From: Luteibacter aegosomatissinici | GTDB lineage: Bacteria; Pseudomonadota; Gammaproteobacteria; Xanthomonadales; Rhodanobacteraceae | DNA length: 64,000 nt | Assembly: GCF_023078495.1 (NCBI RefSeq) | Contig: NZ_CP095742.1 | Coordinates: 4,697,501 to 4,761,500, forward strand | Direction: 5' to 3' | Shown: one piece after another, positions 36,909 through 46,797 of the stretch | Numbering within the stretch: position 1 is the first letter of the stretch | How the letters are laid out: every line of letters starts with the position of its first letter | Position numbers and translations under genes: made by a program | The notes under the pieces: model-generated | What the model was told of the DNA's origin: nothing | What the model saw: the letters and a program-made list of their open reading frames with translations, nothing else | The model's database searches: none

Positions 36909-38074
36909 TCTTCGTCGTCCCCGCCGCCCTTGTTCAACTCGGCCTTGACCAGGAAAGCGTTGCGCGTGGCGACCTGGTCGCCAGCCTTCACGCCCGAAAG
37001 GATCTCGGCCATGCCACCGCTACGCGTTCCAATCCGAACCGGCTGCGCACGAAAGCCCTCTTTGGTGCGCACGAACACGGCATCGTTGCCGTCAAGGTTT
37101 TGCACGGCCTCTTCGGGCACGGTGAGTGATTCACCACCGCCGGCATGCGCGACCAGGCGCACCTGCACGCCATCGCCGATCACCAGACCTTCGCCGCCTG
37201 CCGTCGGCGTGACGATGACGGTAGCGGCGCGAGTGATCCCATCGACGGTCGGGGTTACGCCGCGCACGGTGGCCGGTATGACGCGGCCGTCGGCGCGGAC
37301 GATGGTCGCGGTGTCGCCCGCTTTCACCCGTGATGTGTCGGCCGCCCGCACCGAAGCTTCGATGCGCTTGCCCCTGGATGCCGCGATCCGATACATCGCC
37401 GTTTGCGGCGCCACGTACGCACCCAGGTTCACATCGGCAGCGGTGATCGTGCCGTCGATGGGACTGACGATGGCGATGTCGCCACTACCTTCCACATGAG
37501 CCGCGTTCGCTACCGTTCGCGCACGGTCGGCCTCCGCCTGCGCCGCGGTGAAGGCCGCTTCACTGGCCTCGGCTTCCTGCCGCGCGATCACGCCCTGGCG
37601 AAATAGGTCCGCATCGCGTGCCTGGGCCTTGCGAGCGAGTACCGCGCGGGCCTGCGCGGTGCGCAGGTCGGCGGCCATGCGAGCGCCGTCTTCACTTGCC
37701 ACGCGGGCCAGTACGTCGCCGGCCTTTACCTGCTCGCCCAGCACGCGTTCGACACGGGTGACGTTACCGGCCGCGCGCGATACGACGGCGGCCTCACTGC
37801 CCGGCTCGGTCACGACGCTGCCCGGCGCGAGGAGTTCGGCGCCCACATTGCCGGCGACCACCGGCTCCACGGCGATATTTGCCGAGCGCACATACGCATC
37901 CGGGATCGTGACGGTCGACGACGATGTCTCTGCGGACGCCTCCGCTTTCGTGTCGGGCGGGCTAGCCGGTGCGCCGGGGGCCGACCAGCGCGCCGCCCCA
38001 AACCCAAGGGCAAGGGCGACGACACCGACACCAACGACCACGGGCCAGTTTGTCTTGCGTTCCACAGGGCTCAT
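36905..38074 (-). CDS. RND efflux periplasmic adaptor (CnrB/CzcB family)
   Basis: Membrane-fusion protein of 389 aa linking pump and outer-membrane channel. N-terminal anchor (WPVVVGVGVVALALGFGAARW, about residues 10-30), barrel-sandwich halves around LGEQVKAGDVLARV and GDIAIVSPIDGTITAADVNLG, an alpha hairpin between them (about 125-200), and a C-terminal domain. Ends in acidic DDEE. The ATG at 38074 starts 4 nt after the channel gene's stop; an in-frame start at 38152 would overlap that gene. Confidence 0.9.
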   Translation of the reverse strand: MSPVERKTNWPVVVGVGVVALALGFGAARWSAPGAPASPPDTKAEASAETSSSTVTIPDAYVRSANIAVEPVVAGNVGAELLAPGSVVTEPGSEAAVVSRAAGNVTRVERVLGEQVKAGDVLARVASEDGARMAADLRTAQARAVLARKAQARDADLFRQGVIARQEAEASEAAFTAAQAEADRARTVANAAHVEGSGDIAIVSPIDGTITAADVNLGAYVAPQTAMYRIAASRGKRIEASVRAADTSRVKAGDTATIVRADGRVIPATVRGVTPTVDGITRAATVIVTPTAGGEGLVIGDGVQVRLVAHAGGGESLTVPEEAVQNLDGNDAVFVRTKEGFRAQPVRIGTRSGGMAEILSGVKAGDQVATRNAFLVKAELNKGGGDDEE

Positions 38075-38078
38075 GCGT

Positions 38079-39296
38079 TCACTCTCCAAATGCGATTCGG
38101 CCGTTGGCGCGGGCGAACTCGGCCAGCGCGCGTACGCGCGCCAGGCGGGCATCCACCGTTGCCAGGCGTGCGTCGGTCAGCGCGCGCCGGGTAATGAGTA
38201 GTTCCAGAAGGGGCGTACGACCGGCTTCGTATCCAACCCGGCCCAGCCGGTACGCTTCCGCGGCCGCGGCTTCGCCGCCTTCGGCAGCGCTCAGGCGATC
38301 GGCACTGGCGGCCACCTGTGCCGCCGCCGCGCGCTGAGCGGCGGTGCTGTCGAGCCGTGCCGCGGCAAGGCGCGCATCAGCAGCGTCGAGGCGGGCCTGG
38401 GCTGCGGCGATGCCGCCGCGGTTCTGATCGAATAGCGGCACCGTCGCGCTGATGCCAACCACCAGGCCGCTGCCGTTATAACCACCGAAACGACGCGTGC
38501 CAGCGGTGACACCGAAGTCCGGCAGGCGCTTGCGTTGTTCCACTTTCACCTGCGCTATTTGCGCCGCACGCTCGGCTTCAGCAGTGGCCACGGCGAGGGA
38601 GTCACCTTCGCCCGCCACCGGCGTTGCCGGCGCGTCCAACAGCGACGTGGGGATGGCGGTGTAACTTTCCGGGGCGCCGACCAGGGCAGCGAGCCGCTCC
38701 AGGGCTTCGATAGCATCAGCCTTGGCCGCCGCCTCGACGGCCTGTGCGCCGCTCACACCCGCCTGGGCCTGTGCCTGGCGCAAGCTGGCTTCGCGGCCAG
38801 ACGACACCAGTGCGGTTGCCGCGCGCAGATCGTCGCGGGCGCGGGCCACGTCCTCCATCGCCAGGTCGTGACGGCGAACCGACGCTTCGGCCACGGCGTA
38901 GGTCTCGGCCAACCGGGCGGAGAAATCCACTTCGGCCTGGCGTTGTCGGGCTTGCGCTGCATCCACGCCCCGCTCGCCTGCGGCGATGCGCGCACCGCGC
39001 TTGCCGAGCTCCAGCGGCACCGTCAGCGAATAGGTGATCTGCTGCTGGCTGACGCCACCCGGTGCCGGGGCGCTAAGGTTCTCGTCGAGCACATCGATGG
39101 TGGGGTTTTGCCATGCGCGTGCCTGGCGGGCATCGCCGCGCGCGGCATCGACCAGTGCCGATTGCTCCAGGAGCAAGGGCGCGCGCTCGAGGCTTTGCTG
39201 CAGCAAGGTGCGATATGCCGGCGCTTCCGCCGCATGCGCAGCGGGCACCGCGGCGAGCAGCACAAGCAACAGGCCGCGTTGAGTGGGGGTGGACAT
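38079..39296 (-). CDS. TolC-type outer-membrane efflux factor (CnrC/CzcC family)
   Basis: 405 aa with a Sec signal peptide (ending AHAAEAP) and two repeats of the OEP fold (long Ala/Arg/Gln-rich helices, GQ-type strand turns such as ITYSLTVPLELGKRG and VVGISATVPLFDQNRGG). Outer-membrane channel of the tripartite pump. 94 bp after the sigma-factor gene and 4 nt before the adaptor gene. Confidence 0.9.
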   Translation of the reverse strand: MSTPTQRGLLLVLLAAVPAAHAAEAPAYRTLLQQSLERAPLLLEQSALVDAARGDARQARAWQNPTIDVLDENLSAPAPGGVSQQQITYSLTVPLELGKRGARIAAGERGVDAAQARQRQAEVDFSARLAETYAVAEASVRRHDLAMEDVARARDDLRAATALVSSGREASLRQAQAQAGVSGAQAVEAAAKADAIEALERLAALVGAPESYTAIPTSLLDAPATPVAGEGDSLAVATAEAERAAQIAQVKVEQRKRLPDFGVTAGTRRFGGYNGSGLVVGISATVPLFDQNRGGIAAAQARLDAADARLAAARLDSTAAQRAAAAQVAASADRLSAAEGGEAAAAEAYRLGRVGYEAGRTPLLELLITRRALTDARLATVDARLARVRALAEFARANGRIAFGE

Positions 39297-39390
39297 GAAA
39301 GCCGGGGGCCTCGCGGGAAAGGTCGAAACGGACCGTCCCTTTACCTACGCGGCTGCCCACGCCTTCCCCTCGGCCTACCGGCGCATGGGC

Positions 39391-39945
39391 TCACCCGGCG
39401 ACGTACGGGCCCAGCTTGGCCCGGGCGCGGAGGACACGCCCCTCGATCGTCTTGAGGCTCACACCAAGCGTGGCTGCCGCCTCCACCTGCGAAAGACCAA
39501 CGATGCCAATCAGGACGATGGCCTCGCGCAGATCCGGGGCCAGCTGCCCGAGTACGTGCGTGACGCGCTGCAATTCCCGCACGGCGTGTGATGCGCGGGC
39601 CGGATCGGCTGCCTCATCGGGTAACGCATGCGGTTCAAGTTGGTCTATCGGCGCAGCACCAAAGAGGAAATGGCGCACGCGACGAAACCGCTGAAGATCG
39701 CGCACTTTGTTTACGCCGATGCGCAGTAACCACGGGCGGAAGGCACGGCTACGGTCGAAGTCCGCCAGCGCCCGCCACGCTGCCACCAGGGTGTCCTGGA
39801 CAATATCGTCCACATCGGTTTCGGGGACGCCCATGCCACGCGCCATCTGCTTGATGGCTGCGCTATGCGCGCGCACGCCCACGGCGAACGCTGCCGTATC
39901 GCCGGCGACGGCGGCAACAACCCAGCTGTCTGCGCCGTCCGTCAC
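39391..39945 (-). CDS. ECF sigma factor (CnrH-like)
   Basis: 184-aa RNA polymerase sigma factor. Region 2 is seen in DDIVQDTLVAAWRALADFDR and RPWLLRIGVNKVRDLQR; region 4 in LAPDLREAIVLIGIVGLSQ and TLGVSLKTIEGRVLRAR. GTG start, overlapping the sensor stop by 4 nt (GTGA). It sits between a CnrX-like sensor and the pump genes, the position of cnrH, so it likely directs transcription of this operon when metal is sensed. Confidence 0.92.
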   Translation of the reverse strand: MTDGADSWVVAAVAGDTAAFAVGVRAHSAAIKQMARGMGVPETDVDDIVQDTLVAAWRALADFDRSRAFRPWLLRIGVNKVRDLQRFRRVRHFLFGAAPIDQLEPHALPDEAADPARASHAVRELQRVTHVLGQLAPDLREAIVLIGIVGLSQVEAAATLGVSLKTIEGRVLRARAKLGPYVAG

Positions 39946-40382
39946 CGGGATCCGCGACGGAGGGCCTCAACGAGCACCTTGTCGTAGGCGTCGCGATGCT
40001 CAGGTTTGAGGCCCGCTCGCATCTCAAAGATGTGCTCCAGGGTGATGCGCTGCAGGTCTCCCGCCGCCTGTTCAACCTCCCGGCTCGCTGCTTCGACCTT
40101 AGGTGACCATTCCGGATCACTCGCGATGGCATTGGCCAGCTGGCCGTTGGCCACGCGCAGGCGCGCCTCGATCGCGGAGCGGCGCAAGACGAACTGGCGT
40201 TCCTTTTCATCCAGTTGCCGCTGCTCATCCGGGTCGAGTGGCACCGCCTTGTGCAAAAGCGCGTGCAACTCGGTTTGGTCGCCATGGAAGGCGTGCCAGC
40301 CCCACGCAAGCGCGAGCGCACCGGCCATGCCGATCAAGGCTCCTGCCAACGTCGCCAGCGGTAGTCGCATGCCCGGGTTCAT
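39942..40382 (-). CDS. CnrX-like periplasmic metal sensor
   Basis: 146 aa: an N-terminal TM anchor (about residues 6-26, LATLAGALIGMAGALALAWG) and a periplasmic helical-hairpin domain. Its putative ligands HALLH, a Glu 17 residues after the second His, and HIFEM have exactly the spacing of His42, His46, Glu63, His119 and Met123 of CnrX from Cupriavidus metallidurans, which bind Ni/Co. The ATG at 40382 overlaps the anti-sigma stop by 1 nt. Longer upstream starts have no similarity. Confidence 0.88.
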   Translation of the reverse strand: MNPGMRLPLATLAGALIGMAGALALAWGWHAFHGDQTELHALLHKAVPLDPDEQRQLDEKERQFVLRRSAIEARLRVANGQLANAIASDPEWSPKVEAASREVEQAAGDLQRITLEHIFEMRAGLKPEHRDAYDKVLVEALRRGSR

Positions 40383-40672
40383 CAGCGACCCACCAGCAAC
40401 GCATACGGCGACAACGCGGACGGCGCCGCTACCCAGGTCGGTCGCTCCGGAGCAAATTCGGCACGGGCAAGCCAGCCGGCGCCACCAAAGGTGATGACGG
40501 CGGCCATCGCCGCACAAAGCACTGCCCGGCGCGCCTCACGGCGGCTGGCCCACGCCGCCGGCGTGCGCTCATGCGCCAGGCGCTCCATGAGCGCCATTTC
40601 CTCGCCCTGCACCGGCTGGGTCGGGTGCGTCACGCGCGAGGCGTTCGCCAGCCATTGGTCTACGGAGTTCAT
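40382..40672 (-). CDS. anti-sigma factor (CnrY-like)
   Basis: 96-aa bitopic protein: a cytoplasmic N-terminus of about 48 residues (MNSVDQWLANASRVT), one TM helix (about 53-70, AVLCAAMAAVITFGGAGWL) and a short periplasmic tail. The size and place before the sensor and sigma genes match CnrY, which holds the sigma factor at the membrane. Similarity is positional and architectural. AGGAGAAC ribosome site before the ATG. First gene of the efflux operon. Confidence 0.75.
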   Translation of the reverse strand: MNSVDQWLANASRVTHPTQPVQGEEMALMERLAHERTPAAWASRREARRAVLCAAMAAVITFGGAGWLARAEFAPERPTWVAAPSALSPYALLVGR

Positions 40673-40704
40673 CAGGTTCTCCTGTCTGCTCTGCCTATAC
40701 GCGG

Positions 40705-40726
40705 CCCGAGGGACTGTCCCCTCGGG
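40705..40726. promoter_or_regulatory. inverted repeat before the efflux operon
   Basis: CCCGAGGG / CCCTCGGG, 8-bp perfect arms 6 bp apart, 33-54 bp before the anti-sigma start, in the 132-bp region between the divergent efflux operon and the NreB-like gene. Operator or leader hairpin. It contains AGGGACTGTCC, which occurs three times in the window. Confidence 0.5.
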
Positions 40727-40804
40727 TTCCACGATGGATATTTTCGATTTGCCGGATGCGGGGTGGACCGGTAGCGTGGTGATGATCCCGCCACGGCACG
40801 CCAC

Positions 40805-42139
40805 ATGTTCCTCGAAGTCCTCACCGACCGGACCTACCGCCATCTTTTCGCCGCCCAGGCCACTTCCCTGATCGGTACCGGGATGATGACCGTTGCACTG
40901 GGTTTGCTCGCCTATAACCTGGCGGGCGACCGGGCGACAGCGGTGCTCGGCACGGCGCTCGCGATCAAGATGGTCGCATACGTACTGGTCGCCCCCGTGG
41001 CTACCGCATGGACGGCCCGTTGGGCGCGCAAGCCGTTCTTGGTGAGCATGGACCTGGTGCGCGCAGCGCTGGTGCTTTGCCTGCCATTCGTGACCGCTAT
41101 CTGGCAGATCTACGTGCTCACCGCGCTTGTGCAGATCTGCTCTGCCGCGTTCTCGCCAACCTTTCAGGCCACGATTCCGGATGTGCTCACGGACGAAGCG
41201 CAGTACACGCGGGCGCTTTCACTGTCGCGCCTCGCCTATGACCTGGAGAACTTGCTGAGCCCCCTGCTGGCGGCACTTCTATTGGGTGTCATTTCGTTCC
41301 GCGGACTGTTCGGGTTCACCCTCGCGGGGTTTGTCAGCTCTGCCATCCTGGTGATGACCGTCCCGATTCCCCGCCGCCGAAACGCCGCCGGACCGCGTGC
41401 GCCGGTTCTGCAGGGCATGCGCCGCTACCTGGCAACACCACGCCTGCGCGGCATGCTTGCGTTGAGCTTCGCCGAGGCGGCCGCCGGATCCCTGGTCATC
41501 GTCAACACGGTGATTTACGCCCACCGGTGGCTCGGCGGAAACGACCGGACGGTCGCATTCAGCATGGCGATCTTCGGTGGAGCCTCCATGATCGCGGCCC
41601 TGAGCTTGCCCAGGTTGCTTAACCGACTTGCCGATCGACACGTGATGCAGGGTGGCGCCTTCGTGGCAGCGGCCGGCCTGGTTGTTCTTGTCGCCGGTGC
41701 AGCATCCATACCCTCTTCGGCCCGGGAAGCGGTGCTCTGGATGTCGTGGGCACTGATCGGCGCCGGCTATGCGGCCATCCTCACACCTGGCGGACGATTG
41801 CTTCGCCGCTCGGCCGACGCCGAGGGTCGGCCAGCGCTATTCGCCGCCCAGTTCTCGCTGTCGCATGGGTGCTGGCTGGTGATGTATCCCATTGCGGGGT
41901 GGCTCGGAACGCTGGGCGGCCCGCTGCTGGGCGGCGCCGTCATGCTCGGCGTGGTGCTGGCATCGGTGGCACTGAGCGCACTGCTCTGGCCAGCGGCGGA
42001 TCCGGACGTTGTCGCTCATAGTCATGACGACCTGCCGTCAGATCATCCGCATTTGGCCCAGGGGGAGCAGGTGGGAGACAGGAAGCATGCCCATCCCTTT
42101 GTTGTCGATGACTTGCACCCTACGTGGCCGAACATATAG
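40805..42139 (+). CDS. MFS exporter with histidine-rich C-terminus (NreB-like)
   Basis: 444 aa, 12 TM segments by hydropathy. The last ~45 residues are hydrophilic with eight His (HSHDDLPSDHPH, KHAHPF, DDLHP), as in NreB-type nickel exporters. Divergent from the CnrYXHCBA-like operon, sharing its promoter region, which strengthens the nickel/cobalt reading. GC content drops near its 3' end, so the tail is at the edge of the island; it could partly be run-on into foreign DNA. Family firm; metal is inferred. Confidence 0.82.
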   Translation: MFLEVLTDRTYRHLFAAQATSLIGTGMMTVALGLLAYNLAGDRATAVLGTALAIKMVAYVLVAPVATAWTARWARKPFLVSMDLVRAALVLCLPFVTAIWQIYVLTALVQICSAAFSPTFQATIPDVLTDEAQYTRALSLSRLAYDLENLLSPLLAALLLGVISFRGLFGFTLAGFVSSAILVMTVPIPRRRNAAGPRAPVLQGMRRYLATPRLRGMLALSFAEAAAGSLVIVNTVIYAHRWLGGNDRTVAFSMAIFGGASMIAALSLPRLLNRLADRHVMQGGAFVAAAGLVVLVAGAASIPSSAREAVLWMSWALIGAGYAAILTPGGRLLRRSADAEGRPALFAAQFSLSHGCWLVMYPIAGWLGTLGGPLLGGAVMLGVVLASVALSALLWPAADPDVVAHSHDDLPSDHPHLAQGEQVGDRKHAHPFVVDDLHPTWPNI

Positions 42140-42512
42140 CGCCGAGGTCGGATGGACGCAGACCAGAAAGTCGCGATTATTGAGGGCGACTCTCCCCAGA
42201 TGAGCGCACTGCCGCTCGATCCAGCTGACGCCGACACCAGACATTCGAAGCGAGTTCCTGTCCTGGCGAGCTCCCCTCCGCGCCGTCGACGAGCGGCCGA
42301 ACAAACGCGGCAAGCGCTAATGCCGTGAAAGCGGACCGAGGCATGTACGTTATTTGTTTGTTAATGCAAGGCGGGGGCGCGACACAACGTCGGCCATCGG
42401 CGCCCTGAGACTGGACGCGCAACAACTATGGGAATTTGCAGGCACCTACTTTGGGAATCGGTCCATACACAACGGATTCCCTAAGTTGCGACACCTGCGC
42501 CGACTATGGGAC
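42140..42512. other. gap at the left edge of the low-GC island
   Basis: 373 bp without a supported gene. Composition shifts from host-like to lower GC around 42,300, making this the probable left boundary. No tRNA or obvious direct repeat to the right boundary was found by eye. Confidence 0.5.
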
Positions 42513-44039
42513 TCACTCGACGATGTGGTGCGAGCGGACATGGGCCAGGTAGGGAAGCTCGCTATTTGGCATGGCCCTTCGTAAATCTGCTAGCGCTTTA
42601 GAGTATTCGCTCCTGAATCGACTGAAGCTGTGTCCCCATCCATAGGGCTGTACGGCCCAGCGTTTGCTCTCCCATCCACAGTCGATGAAGTCCGATGCCG
42701 CACAAATGAACTCCAGCACATCGGTCAAGAAGGGAAGAAATGCTTCTACGTCCGCAAAGTTGATGTCGTCAGAGTTTCCGTGCACGAAGAAGTTCCGGCA
42801 CTTCACTGCGATGGAGGCTGGGAATTGGAGCTCAGGAAACTGATGGCTAGCGACGCTTCAACGACCGATGCGCGGTAAGCAGCCTTCTTCGACAACGACT
42901 GCTTACCGAGTCTACCAAGCGCGCCCAGAGCACCATTTCTGTCGACGTCGGCTGGAATTTCACGAAATAATGCGCGGCATTGATTCTTTGCTTCCGCCAG
43001 CTCGCTAGTCAATTCTGTTGCAAGGGGCGTCGCATGAGCGGCGAAATATCAAACATACGCGCAGCAGCGACTAGCCTATCGACATCATATCTATTGCTCT
43101 TCTGCAGGCAGACAATGTACCTGCTACATGCTGTCCGCCATCCCTCGTGCCGAGCAATTCAGCGATCGAGAACTGTTTCGAATCCTTCGCGATGTTGTCA
43201 TGGATCGATTGGAATCTCTGAAGGATGAGGCGTGTCTAGGCTACGTTTCGGCGATCTCCACCTGTAGCTACGATAAATACTTAGAGGTTGAGCTGCATCT
43301 CTGATGCCTTCATTTACATCAGCGAAGATTCTAGAAATCCCCTGGGCACGACCTGCTGCCATGGACAGAAAGGTCGCAACTACGTGCATCCCGTCTAGCG
43401 CATCCTGGAAGGAGGCCGGAGTACCAAGATCGATAGAGATCAAGATTCTGCTCTTGATGAAGACGCCTTCCGGACCGCCAATGTTGTAACTCGGCTGATG
43501 ACTGACGCTAACCTCACCGATAGCACTATCTACCCTTGCATTGAAGTCTTACCGGTGAAGTAAGCAATTTGCGGGGAATCGCCTCGTTCGACAGACCTCA
43601 TACCCCGGCGTTCTTACAAGACGGCATCGATTAGCGTCTTCGCAACGATAAGATGACTGAAGGCGTCAAAATCGTAAAAAGGCTTCGCCGAATCTGTTAC
43701 GCAGAACCGAATGGATCGAATGAGCGACATCCCAGGGTCGAAGTGAACTCGCCCAACCGCGGCATAGTGGGGAAATATATCTGCGTGGTAGCGGCTAGGT
43801 TCATCCTTGAGGTGTGTGCGAGATGCACATGGACTGTGACAGTCAATCAGTGTGACTCGCTCGCCTTTTACCGATGTGCCAACGATATGGCTAGACCGGG
43901 ATAACGAATCCAAGCTAGCATCGAAATGGAGCTGAAGGATCGTGTTTCGACCCTTTAGGCGAAGCTCGCCGACGGCCGACGTGCCGTCGTGGGCGGAAAA
44001 GGATCCGAGAATATTGTCTTTCCAGATCTAAGCCTTCAC
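42513..44039 (-). pseudogene. ApeA-like HEPN-domain anti-phage protein, decayed
   Basis: Stitching frames on the minus strand gives one protein of about 500 residues, the size of ApeA. A GTG at 44039 is followed by an amber TAG at codon 4, then DNILGSFSAHDGTSAVGELRLKG, an ApeA N-terminal-like domain, to 43614. A different frame gives PSYNIGGPEGVFIKSRILIS and DLGTPASFQDALDGMHVVAT, to 43201. Further frame changes give KSNRYDVDRLVAAARMFDI (about 43095-43045), then ELAEAKNQCRALFREIP and ALGRLGKQSLSKKAAYRAS. The last piece (start overlapping a TGA at 42803-42806) has KCRNFFVHGN, the HEPN RNxxxH motif. One nonsense and at least four frame changes, so it is dead. Lower GC than the flanks. The assignment rests on pattern recognition. 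Confidence 0.75.
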
Positions 44040-44126
44040 GCTTCTTGTCCACTTACCTTGGTCCTTAGGTTGAGTTGGTTGAGCGAATGCATTTCGTCCG
44101 CACGCCAAATTGCTCGACTTTCCGAT

Positions 44127-46055
44127 CTATTCATTTGCGTCTACGCTGGATTTTCTTCGCGTGCCGATGGATCGGGTGATTTCCGCGACGATGTTTGACT
44201 TCCTTGTAAAGGACATGGGAAATCCTGGAACCTTCAACACCTTGCTGTTGAGGTCGATCTCGATCTTGTCGTTGGATGCTGTGAAGCTGAATATCGCTTC
44301 CGGTCGATCTGGCGCATTTCCTATGCTGGCTACAAGGTCTTCGCCGCGTTCCCCGTTCTGAAATCTTGCGAGGATAGGCACTGCGACCCGCAGAAGCGTA
44401 TCCTGTAATGAGTCGGCCTCAACGATCGACGGGACCGCTGCCACTGTAGTGAGGCAGCGGACGATGTCATCGAAGTGCGCGCTAACTTCTTCGACGCTCC
44501 GCCCCCCAAGGCTGGATGCTTCAGTTGCCGCCGAAAGGACCTTCTCTGACGACGCGATATTCGCGTAGTAGGATTCAATTGTTCCCTTCCTGAGGACGAA
44601 GCATCCCTGGGACTCGAGAAGGTCAAGAAGTAGCGTCAGACGCGCTTTTATCTTCTGCCATGCCCCGTCACTGCTGAGACAGCTTAACGAATCGTTCTGG
44701 CATTGAAACAGCGTTGAGAATGTCGCGCGTAGCTTGGGCGTGAGGTCATCATCTTGGCTGCTTCGAGCACTCCAGTAAGGATGCTTGACGGCGAGACTCT
44801 CAATCTCGTGCCAGCGATTTTGCACCAGCTTCGAGAATGCGTCATATACCTGCTTAGAGAAGTGTATCGCGCTCTCTTGGCCGAGTTTCGAGTTCGCGAA
44901 CTCTACGGCGGATGGCGTATGCAAGAATGAATTCACCGTGGATAACCCATCAGCAATGCCATCGGCGTCCAGAAGAATCGCAGGATTCTTTCCGAGCAAC
45001 CGAAAAAGCTTCGAGACTAAGGGGAACTCACCCTTTCCTATCACGGGAACGATTTGTACGCCTGCGGCTTCAAGCGGCAGGTCGAGCCTTCCCGAGAGTG
45101 CGCCACAAATGATTGCATCCGAGGGTCCTTCAACCAGAAGCGGACGGTTGGCGAAGAATGCAGACTTATGTTCGTGGCCTAGCCGTGCCGCAAGTCCGTA
45201 CATTTTTTTTGAGAGAAGTTCGGGCGTTTCGGGGTTGATTTGAATGGGCTGCTTGCTGAGCGCTTGGCACAATACGATTGTCGTGAGATCGAGCGGAGTA
45301 TTTATCTTCACGAACTCGGTCGAATGTGTGCAAAGGACGATGATTTTTTTGTAGCTCGCGTCGTCCGGAGCACCCGAAGCTTCCTCGATTTCGCGGCGAA
45401 GGAACGATTGTAATTGGGGGTGGAGCGATACTTCGGGCTCGTCGAGCAGTAGTGCGCCTACGTCATCATCGTAAATGGCAGCTAGGATACCGACTAGATG
45501 AATAAGGCCCGACGCCTCGCGACCGGAGGTGTACTTAGCTTCGGTGCTTCCTTCGCTTGTGAACTGCACCCGAAGCGTGCCTTGCTGCCATTCGATACTA
45601 ATGTCTCGACGGAATAGCTTTCTTAGGCGTTCGCGCACCTTAATAAGAATGTCTGGTCTCACTGCGAGGGTGTAAAAGTCGCCAGAAAGGGTTTCCTGCA
45701 AGTGCCGTAGATTCGCTTCGTGTGCTTGACCAAATTGCGCTTAGTCATAGCGCAGCATCCCGCCACGATAGCCGTCATAGTCGCTTCGGTACTGCTCGTG
45801 CAAGCCCATGCGACCAGCGGATAGAAAGCGAACTTTCTTTCTCCCAATTAACTCTTGTAATGCAGGCTTCATCGCGCGCATTAGTTGGGTCTTTCCGGCT
45901 CCGTTGGGTCCGAGGAGAATAGTGAGGCCGCTATGCAACACCAGGACATGTTCTACGGCGTCCTTTCCGGCTTGAACTTGCGCTCGGACTTCGAGAGGGA
46001 AGAAGTGCTTCGCTTCCAGATCTTCTTGCTCAGGTTGAGTGATGCCATCATTCAT
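44127..46055 (-). pseudogene. OLD-type AAA ATPase/Toprim nuclease interrupted by one in-frame TAA
   Basis: A single frame of 643 codons broken only by TAA at 45743-45741. The first 104 residues carry Walker A GPNGAGKT (49-56). After the stop the same frame continues AQFGQAHEANLRHLQ and carries the ABC-ATPase Walker B ALLLDEPEVSLHPQLQ, the His switch LCTHSTEFVK, then Toprim motifs LLVEGPSDA and ILLDADG. Overcoming lysogenization defect (OLD) proteins combine these two domains and act in phage defence. Everything else is intact, so the mutation is recent, or a sequencing error. No UvrD-type partner (as in Gabija) lies beside it. Confidence 0.85.
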
Positions 46056-46445
46056 AGTCGCCGTCCTTGCAAGAGTTGGAGTTCGCAGTGCTTCGCTTGG
46101 TCAGTTACGGCTTCATTCGAAGACCGTCTAGACAGGGCATCGGGGCAACTATAGACCTCAGCGCATGTGCTGCCCCGAATCTTGCCCCCAGTTGCCCCGC
46201 GCGTTCAAGGAATGCTATGGGACGCGCCGGGAAAAGGAAATGTCGAAGTCCTTTATTTATAGGTATCTTCGTCCTTCTAGGCACGTCCGAGGACGCTTGC
46301 TTGGTGGAGGCGGGGGGAATCGCTTCCGACTATTTCAAGCGAGATGCTGGTGCGCATCCTTGCATTGCGCTTCACATTGCCTTCTGTGGCCAAGAAATGG
46401 TGATGCATCGTCTTAAGCTATCGATACCAGATAATTTATGCTGAC

Positions 46446-46797
46446 GTGACCACCAACCGTGACATGGGCCGCATGCCGGACACTGGTCGTTGGTGGAAGA
46501 CAAGCGCGGTCTGGCTACACCACGACAGCCGTGCGGTCCAGTTCGTCGAGCTGGCGCCTTCCGGGTCGGCCGCTTTTTAACCGCTCAATCTCCCCTCGCC
46601 GCTGATCGGGGGCCGCGAGGGCCAGGGGGCCGTCGTCGTGCCGCCGGGCTCCTGCTTGCGAGATATCCGGGTGGTCTACCGCGACGCCAGCACCTATTGG
46701 TGTTGGCCGCAGCACGGGCTTCGATCTGGACCCGGCCCAAGGCCTCCAGCGCGACGCCCCCCTCCAGCACCATCGGGCGAGACAGCCCAGTGATCAC
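46446..46797 (+). pseudogene. unrecognised gene remnant
   Basis: A frame starting GTG at 46446 reads TGRWWKTSAVWLHHDSRAVQ and stops at TAA 46578-46580. The same frame continues PLNLPSPLIGGREGQG and RDIRVVYRDASTYWCWPQHG before losing sense. The style suggests a real protein broken by a stop, but no family is recognised. Just upstream (46056-46445) nothing convincing is seen. GC here is higher than in the defence genes on its left. Confidence 0.4.

Noticed and set aside
42038-42313. Minus-strand frame with FLVCVHPTSALYVRP and GMLPVSHLL resembling a LytTR tail
   Set aside because: It lies opposite the C-terminal coding part of the MFS gene, has no N-terminal domain, and the His-rich tail explains the coding signal better.
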